Shown one piece after another: positions 33,023 to 41,175 of a DNA stretch of 49,388 bases (positions are counted from its first letter, which is position 1; every line of letters starts with the position of its first letter). Origin of the DNA: Ilumatobacteraceae bacterium (GTDB lineage Bacteria > Actinomycetota > Acidimicrobiia > Acidimicrobiales > Ilumatobacteraceae). The translations under genes were made by a program, and so were the position numbers. Location: the NCBI GenBank assembly GCA_013213745.1, contig JABSQH010000005.1, forward strand, positions 75,239-124,626, in the 5' to 3' direction. The notes under the pieces were generated by a model that searched no databases, was not told the origin of the DNA, and saw only the letters and a program-made list of their open reading frames with translations.

Positions 33023-33778
33023 GTGCGCCTCGTCCTGGCCCACGGCTTCACCCAGACTGCGCGTTCATGGGACGTCGTCACACCGGCGCTGCGGTCTCAA
33101 CTCACCCCTGACTCCGGCGAGGACCTCGAGATCGTTGCGGTCGATCTGCCCGGACACGGCACCGCCGGCGACGTCCGCCGCGAACTCTGGGGCTGCGCCG
33201 ACCACCTGATCGAGGTCGGTGGCGGCGATGCGCTGTACATCGGCTATTCGATGGGCGGGCGGGTTGCGCTGCACGCTGCGCTCGCGCACCCCACAGCCGT
33301 ACGCGGCCTCGTGTTGATCGGCGCGACACCCGGGATCGACGACGAGAGTGCACGCTTCCAGCGACGCGCGGCCGACCGTGAGTTGGCCGACCGACTCGAA
33401 CGCATCGGGGTCAGCGCATTCCTCGACGAGTGGCTGGCACTTCCCCTGTTCGCCGGATTGAGCACATCGGCGGCGATGCGCTCTGACCGATTGCGAAACC
33501 GCGCGGCCGACCTGGCCTCGTCGCTGCGACTGACCGGGACTGGCTCCCAGAGCCCACTGTGGGGCCGTCTGGCTGACATCACCGCCCCGACACTTGTGGT
33601 CGTCGGCGCCGCCGATGAAAAGTTCGCGGCGATCGGAGAACGGATGCGTGCGGCATTGCCATCTGGCGAGATGGTCTCGATCCCGAACGCTGGGCACAGC
33701 ACCCACCTCGAGCAGCCGGATGCCACCGCAACGGCGATCGCCGATTGGCTTGCTGGCGCCGAGTTCGTCAGCCGCTGA
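33023..33778 (+). CDS. menH: 2-succinyl-6-hydroxy-2,4-cyclohexadiene-1-carboxylate synthase
   Basis: Alpha/beta hydrolase-fold enzyme of 251 residues that eliminates pyruvate from SEPHCHC in menaquinone synthesis. It shows LVLAHGFTQTARSWDVV (oxyanion region), VAVDLPGHGTA, the nucleophile elbow YIGYSMGGRVALHAAL, LVVVGAADEKF with the acid, and NAGHSTHLEQP with the catalytic His. The family alone is broad, but the position between menD and menA supports MenH. GTG start at 33023. The 3' end overlaps menA by 11 nt tail to tail. Confidence 0.85.
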   Translation: MRLVLAHGFTQTARSWDVVTPALRSQLTPDSGEDLEIVAVDLPGHGTAGDVRRELWGCADHLIEVGGGDALYIGYSMGGRVALHAALAHPTAVRGLVLIGATPGIDDESARFQRRAADRELADRLERIGVSAFLDEWLALPLFAGLSTSAAMRSDRLRNRAADLASSLRLTGTGSQSPLWGRLADITAPTLVVVGAADEKFAAIGERMRAALPSGEMVSIPNAGHSTHLEQPDATATAIADWLAGAEFVSR

Positions 33779-34637
33779 TCGCCAGGCCGATCGCGGCGAA
33801 CGCTCCGAACACGAGCTGCACGCGCCCGGTCGCTGAGAGCACGGCGATCAGCGCTCCGCCGCTCGCACCCGAGAGCACTGACCGGACCGGACCGACGGCG
33901 GCGGGTAGTGCGAGCAATCCGAGCAGCGCCCACGGCCGATCGATGGACACGATCGGCACCACGACGAAGGCGGCAGCGATCAGCGCCGTGTACAGCCACC
34001 TCGTGCGCCGATCGCCGAGGCGCACTGCGAGGGTCCGTTTTCCGACCTCACGGTCGGTCGGGATGTCACGCAGGTTGTTGATCACCAAGAGTGCGCAGGC
34101 GAGCGAGCCGACGGCGACACCCATCCAGATCGACGATGCCGTGACGTCCTCGACCGCCGCGAATGTCGTGCCGGCAGTGGCCACGAGCCCGAAGAACACG
34201 AAGACGAACAACTCGCCGAGGCCGAGATAACCGTACGGCTTCGGCCCGCCGGTGTAGAACCATCCGGCGGCGATCGCTGCGGCGCCAACTGCGAGGAGCC
34301 ACCACGAGGTGTCCAGGGCGATCGCCAGCCCGGCAACTGCGGCCGCTGCGAACGACAGCATTGCGGCACGTTTCACCGCTGATGGTGCAGCGAGGCCGCT
34401 GGCGACGAGCCGGGTCGGTCCGACACGAACGTCGTCGGTCCCCCGGATGCCATCGCTGTAGTCGTTGGCGTAGTTCACCCCGATCTGCAGCGCCAGGCTG
34501 ACGACCAGCGCTGCGGCAACTCGCCACCACACGATTCCCCCGGCCGATACTCCAACAGCACACGCTGCGCCGACGGCGACGGGCACCACGGCGGCGGGAA
34601 GGGTGCGCGGGCGCGCTCCGGTGATCCAACGGTTCAT
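33768..34637 (-). CDS. menA: 1,4-dihydroxy-2-naphthoate polyprenyltransferase
   Basis: UbiA-superfamily integral membrane enzyme that attaches the polyprenyl chain to DHNA, giving demethylmenaquinone. The 289 residues form about nine hydrophobic helices. The two Asp-rich prenyl-diphosphate/Mg motifs are NYANDYSDGIRGTDD (about residues 54-68) and NNLRDIPTDREVGKRTLAVRLGDRRT. The N-terminal WITGARPRTLPAAVVPVAVG is characteristic of MenA. ATG at 34637 is divergent from the amidase gene, with 20 nt between starts. Confidence 0.94.
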   Translation of the reverse strand: MNRWITGARPRTLPAAVVPVAVGAACAVGVSAGGIVWWRVAAALVVSLALQIGVNYANDYSDGIRGTDDVRVGPTRLVASGLAAPSAVKRAAMLSFAAAAVAGLAIALDTSWWLLAVGAAAIAAGWFYTGGPKPYGYLGLGELFVFVFFGLVATAGTTFAAVEDVTASSIWMGVAVGSLACALLVINNLRDIPTDREVGKRTLAVRLGDRRTRWLYTALIAAAFVVVPIVSIDRPWALLGLLALPAAVGPVRSVLSGASGGALIAVLSATGRVQLVFGAFAAIGLAISG

Positions 34638-34657
34638 CGGTGCGCAATGATGGGCCG

Positions 34658-36064
34658 ATGAGCGAGCTCTGGCAACGTCCCGCCCTCACATTGGCCGCCG
34701 ACATCGCAAGCGGTCAGGTGTCGAGCCGTGAAGTGCTCGAAGCGCACCTCGAGCGCGTCGCGGCTGTCAACGGTGATCTCAACGCGATCGTGCGGCTGCT
34801 ACCCGACGAAGCTTGCGACGCCGCTGACGAGGCCGACGCCGCAGTCGCACGTGGCGATCAACTTGCGCCACTGCACGGTGTGCCGTGCACGGTCAAGGAG
34901 AACATCGATCTGGCCGGAACGCCGACCACCCAGGGCGTCGCCGCCCTCGCCGAAGCCGTCGCCACGCAGGACGCACCAACGGTCACCCGCATGCGTTCGG
35001 CGGGCGCGATCCCGTTCGCCCGCACCAACCTGCCCGACTTCGGTCTGCGGGTACACACCGACTCGTCGCTCCACGGCCTCACTCGCAACCCGTGGAACCC
35101 GAACGTCACCGCCGGCGGGTCGAGTGGAGGCGAGGGCTCCGCAATCGCTTCGGGGATGAGCCCGATCGGGATCGGCAATGACATCGGTGGATCGCTGCGC
35201 AACCCGGCCCACTGCTGCGGCATCGCCTCGCTCAAGCCGACCGTCGGCGTCATCCCGATGGCCACGGAGATCCCGCCGCAAGACCAGGGCTTGTCCTCAC
35301 AGCTGATGGTCGTCGAAGGTCCGATGGCACGAACGGTCGCCGACGTGCGCGCCGGGCTCGACGCACTCGCCGGGCAACACTGGCGCGACCCCCGCAGCGT
35401 GAGCGCAGTGCTCGCCGACAACGCGCCCGGCGAGCGGATCCGCATCGCCGTGCTGGCGCCGCCCGAGGGCTTCGCTGTCGAGCCGGGTATCGCAGCAGCG
35501 ATACACAGCGCCGCCGACCGCCTCGCCGACTCCGGCCACGATGTGATCGAGGCGACACCACCAGACATCGGGCTGGTCGTCGAACAATGGCTGAGCCTGC
35601 TCGGCGCCGACATCACCAGCCAGCGCGAAATCCTCGACATGGTGATGGGCCCGGATGCCAAAGCGTTGCTCGATACCGCCCAGGATGCCGCGCCCGCTCC
35701 GAGTTATCCCGAGGTCACGACGATGCACGTCGAGCGATACCGGCTCCTACGCGAGTGGGCGCAGTTCTTCCAGGAGCATCCGGTGCTCCTGTCGCCGACA
35801 TGGGCCCGACCGGCGTTCGAACATGGGGCCGACGTCGACCCCGAGACCGGGTTCGAGACGATGCTCACCACGATCTGGCCGGTGCTGCCCGCCAACCTCC
35901 TGGGGATGCCTGCCGCGATCACCCCGGCCGGCGTGACCAACGGCCTTCCCGTCGGCGCACAGGTGATGGGCGACCGATTCAACGATCTACGGTGCTTGAC
36001 GATCGCCGCCGAGATCGAGGCTGGGCTCGACCCGATCACGCCGATCGACCCGGTCACGACCTGA
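34658..36064 (+). CDS. Amidase (amidase-signature family)
   Basis: Ser-cisSer-Lys amidase of 468 residues. The catalytic Lys is in LHGVPCTVKENIDLAGTPTT. The Gly/Ser-rich signature is NPNVTAGGSSGGEGSAIASGMSPIGIGNDIGGSLRNPAHCCGIASLKPT, which contains the cis-Ser and the nucleophile Ser. The C-terminus (LLGMPAAITPAGVTNGLPVGAQVMGDRFND) is also typical. The substrate amide is unknown, and it is not a GatA of a tRNA amidotransferase, as gatB and gatC are absent. It sits between menA and menE, 13 nt before menE. ATG at 34658 is preferred; an in-frame GTG lies at 34640. Confidence 0.88.
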   Translation: MSELWQRPALTLAADIASGQVSSREVLEAHLERVAAVNGDLNAIVRLLPDEACDAADEADAAVARGDQLAPLHGVPCTVKENIDLAGTPTTQGVAALAEAVATQDAPTVTRMRSAGAIPFARTNLPDFGLRVHTDSSLHGLTRNPWNPNVTAGGSSGGEGSAIASGMSPIGIGNDIGGSLRNPAHCCGIASLKPTVGVIPMATEIPPQDQGLSSQLMVVEGPMARTVADVRAGLDALAGQHWRDPRSVSAVLADNAPGERIRIAVLAPPEGFAVEPGIAAAIHSAADRLADSGHDVIEATPPDIGLVVEQWLSLLGADITSQREILDMVMGPDAKALLDTAQDAAPAPSYPEVTTMHVERYRLLREWAQFFQEHPVLLSPTWARPAFEHGADVDPETGFETMLTTIWPVLPANLLGMPAAITPAGVTNGLPVGAQVMGDRFNDLRCLTIAAEIEAGLDPITPIDPVTT

Positions 36065-36077
36065 CGAGGTCGATGCC

Positions 36078-37145
36078 ATGGCTCGCCTCGTCGCCATCGA
36101 CCAGGCCGGTGGACCGGCGTTCGTCGATGAACTGCGACGAGTGTGGGACGCCGGCGACGCCGCATTTCCCGTCGACCAGCGCCTGCCAGCGCCCCGGCGC
36201 GCCGAGTTGTGTGCGGCGATGCGTGTCGGCGCCGAGGTCGAGGACGGCGATGCCTTGGTTGTCGCCACCAGCGGCTCGACCGGTCGACCAAAGGGCGTGG
36301 TGTTGACCCATACCGCAGTTGCGGCGTCGGCACAGGCGACGAGTGTCGCGCTCGATGTGGTCGACGAAGACCACTGGTTGGCGTGCTTGCCGCTCTCGCA
36401 CGTCGGCGGTCTCTCGGTGGTCACGAGAGCGCTCCTGACATCGACCGCGCTCACGGTGCTGCCCAGATTCGATGTCGCCGAGGTCATCCGGGCCGCCGAC
36501 GCCGGGGCCACTCTGGTGTCGCTGGTGCCAACCGCCTTGAAGCGCATCGAGCCCTCCCGATTTCGGCGCGTCGTGCTCGGTGGCACGCGACCGCCGCAAC
36601 ACCTGCCCGTCAACGCCGTCACGACCTACGGAATGACCGAGACGGGGAGCGGCGTCGTGTACGACGGACGACCGCTCGACGGAGTCGAGGTACGCATCGA
36701 CGATGCGGGCGGCATTCATCTCAGGGCGCCGATGTTGTTGCGTTGTTATCGCGATGGTGTCGTTCCGATCGACGCCGACGGTTGGTTCGCCACCGGCGAC
36801 GTTGGTCGGTGGGTCGACGGCAACGAGGGTCCACGCCTCCACGTCGACGGTCGGCGCGGGGATCTCATCATCTCGGGCGGCGAGAACATTTGGCCGGACG
36901 CAGTCGAGGCGCTGCTGGCGACACATCCCGACGTTGCCGAGGTGATGGTCCGCGGCGCCGACGACCCCGAGTGGGGGCAGCTCGTCGAAGCGGTGGTGGT
37001 GCCAGTCGAGAACGAGCGTCCACCCAGTCTCGACGACCTCCGCAACCATGTGAAGACCGCCGACGCGGCGTACATGGCACCCCAGCGCCTCACGCTCGCA
37101 ACGGCACTGCCGCGGACCGCTCTCGGCAAACCACGCCGCGGCTAG
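36078..37145 (+). CDS. menE: O-succinylbenzoate-CoA ligase
   Basis: Activates OSB to OSB-CoA, the substrate for MenB. A compact ANL ligase of 355 residues; the shortened N-terminus is common for actinobacterial MenE. P-loop LVVATSGSTGRPKGVVLTH, then WLACLPLSHVGGLSVVTRALL, VSLVPTALKRI, VVLGGTRPP, TTYGMTETGSGVVYDG, DADGWFATGDVGR, VDGRRGDLIISGGENIWPDAVEALL and a C-terminal LPRTALGKPRRG with the adenylation Lys. Menaquinone neighbours support the assignment. ATG at 36078. Confidence 0.92.
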   Translation: MARLVAIDQAGGPAFVDELRRVWDAGDAAFPVDQRLPAPRRAELCAAMRVGAEVEDGDALVVATSGSTGRPKGVVLTHTAVAASAQATSVALDVVDEDHWLACLPLSHVGGLSVVTRALLTSTALTVLPRFDVAEVIRAADAGATLVSLVPTALKRIEPSRFRRVVLGGTRPPQHLPVNAVTTYGMTETGSGVVYDGRPLDGVEVRIDDAGGIHLRAPMLLRCYRDGVVPIDADGWFATGDVGRWVDGNEGPRLHVDGRRGDLIISGGENIWPDAVEALLATHPDVAEVMVRGADDPEWGQLVEAVVVPVENERPPSLDDLRNHVKTADAAYMAPQRLTLATALPRTALGKPRRG

Positions 37146-37167
37146 GCCGCCACGGCGTACGATCCGC

Positions 37168-37464
37168 GTGTTCAACTCGCCGACCGGGCAGCTGATCTGC
37201 GAGATGCTCGCCGCATCGGCTCACGACCCCGACACCGCCGAGGAGTTCCGTCAGCGGTTCTGGGCACCGCGCCGGGCGCGCTCGAAGGCCCGATTGCAGC
37301 AAGCGATCCAAGCCGGTCAGGTACGCGACGACATCGACATCGAGTTGGCGCTCGATGCGCTGTACAGGCCGGTGTGGCTGCGACTCACCGTGGGCCACAA
37401 ACGCTCGACACAGCCACAGGCCGCAACGATCGTCGGCAACATCATCGACGGCATCGGTCCCTGA
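37168..37464 (+). pseudogene. TetR-type regulator, C-terminal ligand-binding half only
   Basis: The 98-residue product matches the C-terminal domain of TetR/AcrR regulators (TGQLICEMLAASAHDPDTAEEFRQRFWAPRRARSKARLQQAIQAGQVRDDIDIELALDALYRPVWLRLTVGH shows the family pattern). The N-terminal helix-turn-helix, normally 60 or more residues, is missing, and menE ends 22 nt upstream. A GTG at 37168 follows a TACGAT box by 4 nt, so it could still be expressed. Either a 5'-deleted pseudogene or a headless dimerisation partner. Confidence 0.6.
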
Positions 37465-37485
37465 TCCGCCCGGCAGGCGTGATCG

Positions 37486-38253
37486 TCACTCCGACGCGAC
37501 ACCGCCGCCGGCCACCCCTGCGCCACCGTCGATGACATAGGTCTCGCCCGTGATCCAACTCGCGGCGTCGCTGGCGAGGAACAGCGCGAGGTTGGCAATG
37601 TCGTCGGGCTCGCCCACCCGCTGGAGCGGGAGACGAGCTGCCAACGACTCGCCGAAATTGTCGATGAGTACCTTGGCGAAGTCGGTCTTCACCAGACCTG
37701 GGGCAATGCCGACGACTCGCGTCGGACCGAGCTCGTGGGCCAGTTGCCGGGTGAGGTGGATCAGCGCAGCTTTCGTGAGGTTGTACACGCCCAGCGCCCC
37801 CTCGGCACGCAACCCGCCGACCGAGGCGATGTTCAAGATCACACCTGGGCAGTCCTTGAACGCCTGCTCCCACGCCGCTTGCGCGAAGAACAGCGGGCCC
37901 TTCAGATTCACCTGGAAGGTCTTGTCGTACCGTCCCTCGTCGACCCCGAGCGTCGGTCCGTAGTACGGATTGGTCGCCGCGTTGTTCACCAGTACGTCGA
38001 GACCGCCGAAGCGTTCGATCGTCGCGGCCACTACGCGCTCACCAGCGCCCTCGTCACCCGCGTTGGCCGCAATCACGTCGACATCGCCTTCACCGTCGGT
38101 CATCTCTGCAGCGGCTGCCTCGAGTTGGTCCTGTTTGCGGCTGCTGAGCATCACGTTGGCACCGGCAGCTGCGTAGCTCTGGGCGATCGCCTTGCCGATT
38201 CCTTTTGATGCTCCCGTCACGAGAGCGGTCTTTCCAGCGAGTGAGATCTCCAT
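37486..38253 (-). CDS. Short-chain dehydrogenase/reductase
   Basis: Classical SDR of 255 residues: cofactor loop TALVTGASKGIGKAIA, the NNAATN motif, catalytic Ser in LNIASVGGLRA, YxxxK as YNLTK, and PGLVKTDF. The C-terminus (GEPDDIANLALFLASDAASWITGETYVIDGG) is typical of FabG-like enzymes that use NAD(P)H on keto or hydroxy groups of unknown substrates. An ATG at 38253 lies 7 nt after TAGCGT. It converges with the truncated TetR gene. Confidence 0.9.
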   Translation of the reverse strand: MEISLAGKTALVTGASKGIGKAIAQSYAAAGANVMLSSRKQDQLEAAAAEMTDGEGDVDVIAANAGDEGAGERVVAATIERFGGLDVLVNNAATNPYYGPTLGVDEGRYDKTFQVNLKGPLFFAQAAWEQAFKDCPGVILNIASVGGLRAEGALGVYNLTKAALIHLTRQLAHELGPTRVVGIAPGLVKTDFAKVLIDNFGESLAARLPLQRVGEPDDIANLALFLASDAASWITGETYVIDGGAGVAGGGVASE

Positions 38254-38260
38254 GTCGGCG

Positions 38261-38266
38261 ACGCTA
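38261..38266 (-). promoter_or_regulatory. Leaderless -10 box of the SDR gene
   Basis: TAGCGT on the minus strand, 7 nt before the ATG at 38253. Confidence 0.5.
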
Positions 38267-38305
38267 GACGCTCGACGTCGTCGGCCCCGGGGTCGACGCG
38301 CAGGC

Positions 38306-38830
38306 TCAGTGCTCGTGCCGGAAACCGTCGGGTGTCGGCCCGTGCCAGTGGTATCGCTCCAGGAGGCGGCGCTCCTCGCCGCGCATCACCGTCGCCTCGT
38401 CGGGGTCGACGTGATCGTGGCCGAACACGTGCAGAATCCCATGCACGACCAGGAGGGCCAGTTCGTCGACCAACGTTCCGGCGTGGTCGGCGAACTGATC
38501 GGCGGCGACGGCGGGACACACGACGACGTCGCCGAGCAGTTGCGGAACCGATGGCCCGACGTCGGTATCTGGATCGACCACAGCGTCGAGCGGCGCGGCG
38601 AGCACGTCGGTCGGACAATCGATGCCCATCCACTCAGAATTGAGCGCAGCCATTGCCGAACGGTCGACGAACGTGAGCGTCAGTTCGCCGCGACCGCCGA
38701 GGTCCGTGACAACGGCGGCGGCGAGTGCTCGCCAGCGGTCCAGGTCGACTGGAGGGTCGACCGGCGGCGCTGTCGACATGCCCGTGGCATCGAGATTGCG
38801 CTCGTCAGCGGCGACGACCTCGACCTGCAC
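38306..38830 (-). CDS. ybeY: Endoribonuclease YbeY (rRNA maturation factor)
   Basis: Zn-dependent endoribonuclease for 16S rRNA 3' maturation and ribosome quality control. The 174 residues contain the signature HGILHVFGHDHVDPDE (three metal-binding His), ELTLTFVDRSAMAALNSEWMGIDCPTDVLAAPLD, and LGDVVVCPAVAADQ. GTG at 38830 starts 3 nt after the phoH stop, so the two are translationally coupled, as in many bacteria. Confidence 0.94.
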   Translation of the reverse strand: MQVEVVAADERNLDATGMSTAPPVDPPVDLDRWRALAAAVVTDLGGRGELTLTFVDRSAMAALNSEWMGIDCPTDVLAAPLDAVVDPDTDVGPSVPQLLGDVVVCPAVAADQFADHAGTLVDELALLVVHGILHVFGHDHVDPDEATVMRGEERRLLERYHWHGPTPDGFRHEH

Positions 38831-38833
38831 CGG

Positions 38834-39796
38834 TCAGCTGCTGCGCTCGTAGGCCGCCACGATGTCGGCGACGATCCGGTGACGTACGACATCGTCGCCG
38901 GACAAGTGGACGAAGGCCAGGCTGTCGATGCCGGTGAGCGTCCGTTCGAGTCCGGCCAACGCGCTCTTTCCGTTGGGAATGTCGACCTGGGTGGTGTCGC
39001 CGGTGACGACCACGCGCGAGCCGAACCCGATGCGCGTGAGGAACATCTTCATCTGTTCGGGCGTGGCGTTCTGCGCCTCGTCGAGAATGATGAAGCTGTC
39101 GTTCAGCGTGCGCCCGCGCATGAACGCGAGCGGCGCGACCTCGACCACCTGCCGTTCGAGTAAACGCGTGACGGCATCGGGGTCGAGCATGTCGTACAGC
39201 GCGTCGTACAGAGGACGCAGGTACGGATCGATCTTGGCCATCAGATCGCCGGGCAAGAAACCCAGCCGCTCGCCGGCCTCGACCGCTGGACGCGTGAGGA
39301 TGATGCGCTGCACCTCTTTGGCCTGCAATGCGCGCACCGCCATGGCCACTGCGAGCCACGACTTTCCGGTGCCCGCCGGGCCGAGCCCGAAAGTAATGAC
39401 GTTCTCGGCGATCGTGTCGACGTAGCGCTTCTGGCCCGCCGTCTTCGGCTTGACCTGGCGACCCTTGGCACCGCGCAGCACCTCGTGACTGAGGATCTCG
39501 CTCGGGCGTTCCTCGGCATCGACCATGTTGAGGATCCGTTCGAGCGTCGGATCGTCGAGTTGCTGACCCCGTTGGAGGAGCATGATCAGCTCCTCGAACA
39601 GGCGGGTCGCATCGGCGACGCGTGTGGTGTCCTCACCGTCGATCCGCACCTCGTTGCCGCGCACGCTGATGCGCACGGCGGCGAAGCGTTGCTCGATCTG
39701 GCGGAGGAATTGATCCCGCGGGCCGACGAGCGCCGTCATCAGGTGCATGCCGGGAACGACCACGGTGGCGTGGGTGCTTGCTGTGGTTCCGGTCAT
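38834..39796 (-). CDS. phoH: PhoH-like ATPase (PhoL/YbeZ)
   Basis: P-loop ATPase of 320 residues linked to RNA metabolism and coupled to ybeY. N-terminal KH-like region (LVGPRDQFLRQIEQRF, AVRISVRGNEVRIDG), then PKTAGQKRYVDTIAENVITFGLGPAGTGKSWLAVAMAV (Walker A), ILTRPAVEAGERLGFLPGDL, PLAFMRGRTLNDSFIILDEAQNATPEQMKMFLTRIGFGS (Walker B) and VVTGDTTQVDIPNG. I chose the ATG at 39796; a TACCAT box lies 11 nt upstream. It is divergent from the DUF2855 remnant. Confidence 0.94.
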   Translation of the reverse strand: MTGTTASTHATVVVPGMHLMTALVGPRDQFLRQIEQRFAAVRISVRGNEVRIDGEDTTRVADATRLFEELIMLLQRGQQLDDPTLERILNMVDAEERPSEILSHEVLRGAKGRQVKPKTAGQKRYVDTIAENVITFGLGPAGTGKSWLAVAMAVRALQAKEVQRIILTRPAVEAGERLGFLPGDLMAKIDPYLRPLYDALYDMLDPDAVTRLLERQVVEVAPLAFMRGRTLNDSFIILDEAQNATPEQMKMFLTRIGFGSRVVVTGDTTQVDIPNGKSALAGLERTLTGIDSLAFVHLSGDDVVRHRIVADIVAAYERSS

Positions 39797-39897
39797 GTGC
39801 GCTCGCCATGGTACCTGGGCGTGGAGACGACCGACGAGAGGATTCACCTGCGAACGACGCAATTCCCGATCGACGTGATCGGGTTTGTGCTGCATCC

Positions 39898-40381
39898 GTG
39901 ACTTCCTCCGTCCACGGTCGTTTCTCAGCAGTGTTCTCGTTCCCCGATCCGACCTACCAGGCCGACACCGAGGATCTGCAGGCGATCTTCATCCCATTGT
40001 TCGTCAGGTCGTTCGTGCTCGATGACTATCTGGCCGACAACGACGACTTCGACGCCGACCGACACCTCGGTGACCGACTCGGCGCCTCGATCAGTGTCGG
40101 CCTCACACACCGGGAACGCCACCGCAACCGACGAGGTACTCCCGGGTCCGTCGCCGGAGCTCTTCTTCGCTCCCAGCCAGATTCAAAGGCGCGTCGCCGA
40201 CTGGGGCCAAGACGGCTATCAGGCGCGTCTCGGCGTGGCGTGGGAGCGGTTGCTCGAGGCCGCACCGAGCTGGGCGTCGATCGTCAAGCGGTCCGGGCTC
40301 TCGGGGCTCGAGGAGGCGCACCTCGCGATGGTGCAGGATGCGGCCGACCCGAGCGAGGCCAGCATCGCCGTGCTCAGCTGA
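39898..40381 (+). pseudogene. DUF2855-family gene with deletions and a frameshift
   Basis: Frame 1 from GTG 39898 gives PDPTYQADTEDLQAIFIPLFVRSFVLDDYLADNDDFDADR, matching the centre of DUF2855 proteins (roughly 350 residues). It then runs into Arg-rich shadow sequence. In another frame, from about 40140 to 40381, the family C-terminus appears: LPGPSPELFFAPSQIQRRVADWGQDGYQARLGVAWERLLEAAPSW. About 120 N-terminal residues and a central block of roughly 150-200 residues are missing. The function of the family is not well defined. Confidence 0.7.
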
Positions 40382-40415
40382 CATCCCCGAGAACTTCTTG
40401 GAGAAAATCTCCGGA

Positions 40416-40435
40416 CGGGCCCCGATCCGGGGGCC
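40416..40435. terminator. GC-rich hairpin after the DUF2855 remnant
   Basis: GGCCCC (40418-40423), loop GATCCG, GGGGCC (40430-40435): 6-bp perfect stem. No T-tract follows, so termination is uncertain. Confidence 0.3.
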
Positions 40436-40454
40436 GTTGTGACACCGGTTGTTG

Positions 40455-41039
40455 ATGATGAACCGTGCCGACCCCGGTCGGCGGACGAGTGACCAGCTGC
40501 ACGCCGACGCCCTCGTGGCGATGGCGACTGCGGCGGCCACAGCAGATCCCCGAGCGCAACGAGCGAACCCGACGGTCAACGTATTGATCGACGAAGCATC
40601 ACTCGACGCCGCCCTCCACGGCGACAAGATGCACCCGTCGGCGTATCGCGACGTCACGGTGCGTACCCAGTCGGGTCAACCGCTCCATCCAGACGAGGCA
40701 GTCAACGCCGCGTTGATCGGACACATCCGCCGTGTCGTGTACGACAGTCGGGGTGTAGTCGTCGCCACGGGCCGTCGGTCACGACTGTTCACCGGCGCCG
40801 CCTGCGAGGCCGTCATGCCCCTGACCACCGAGTGCGTTTGGGCCGGCTGTGACCGGCCCGTGGCCTGGTGTGATGCCGACCACTCCCTGAGTTGGGGTGC
40901 GCATGGCGCGACGGTGCCCCGCAACGGGGGTCCGCTCTGCCGGGCCCATAACCTGCACAAAGAACGCGCGTTCTGCGTGCAGCGCGACGCCGACGGCACC
41001 TGGCGCACTCACCGCCCCGACGGCACCGAGCTCACCTGA
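40455..41039 (+). pseudogene. HNH endonuclease (DUF222/13E12 type), 5'-truncated
   Basis: The 194-residue frame matches the C-terminal part of actinobacterial DUF222-HNH proteins: RTSDQLHADALVAMATAAA, VNVLIDEASLDAAL, then the nuclease motif CVWAGCDRPVAWCDADHSLSWGAHGATVPRNGGPLCRAHNLHKE with CxxxxC and HNH-like His/Asn residues. The DUF222 N-terminal domain (about 200 residues) is absent, and upstream sequence is occupied by the DUF2855 remnant. The C-terminus looks intact. It is probably a remnant, although expression of the isolated nuclease domain cannot be excluded. Confidence 0.65.
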
Positions 41040-41088
41040 CTGCGCTCCGGACAGGCGGGATCTCGCCCCGCTGTCCAGAGCTGCAGTG

Positions 41089-41163
41089 TGGAGGCGACGC
41101 CGGGAATCGAACCCGGGTAGACGGCTTTGCAGGCCGTTGCCTAAGCCACTCGGCCACGTCGCC
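41089..41163 (-). tRNA. tRNA-Cys (GCA)
   Basis: Complete cloverleaf on the minus strand: acceptor GGCGACG/CGTCGCC, D arm GCC...GGC, anticodon stem ACGGC/GCCGT with loop CTGCAAA (anticodon GCA), T arm CCGGG-TTCGATT-CCCGG, and U73, the cysteine identity base. The 3' CCA is encoded (41089-41091). It lies between the HNH remnant and oleD, and tRNA genes are frequent integration sites. Confidence 0.95.
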
Positions 41164-41175
41164 AAGTCGGAGACC

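Noticed and set aside
36078-37145. menE as a truncated pseudogene because of its short N-terminus
   Set aside because: P-loop, hinge and C-terminal Lys regions are all intact, and compact MenE proteins are usual in actinobacteria.
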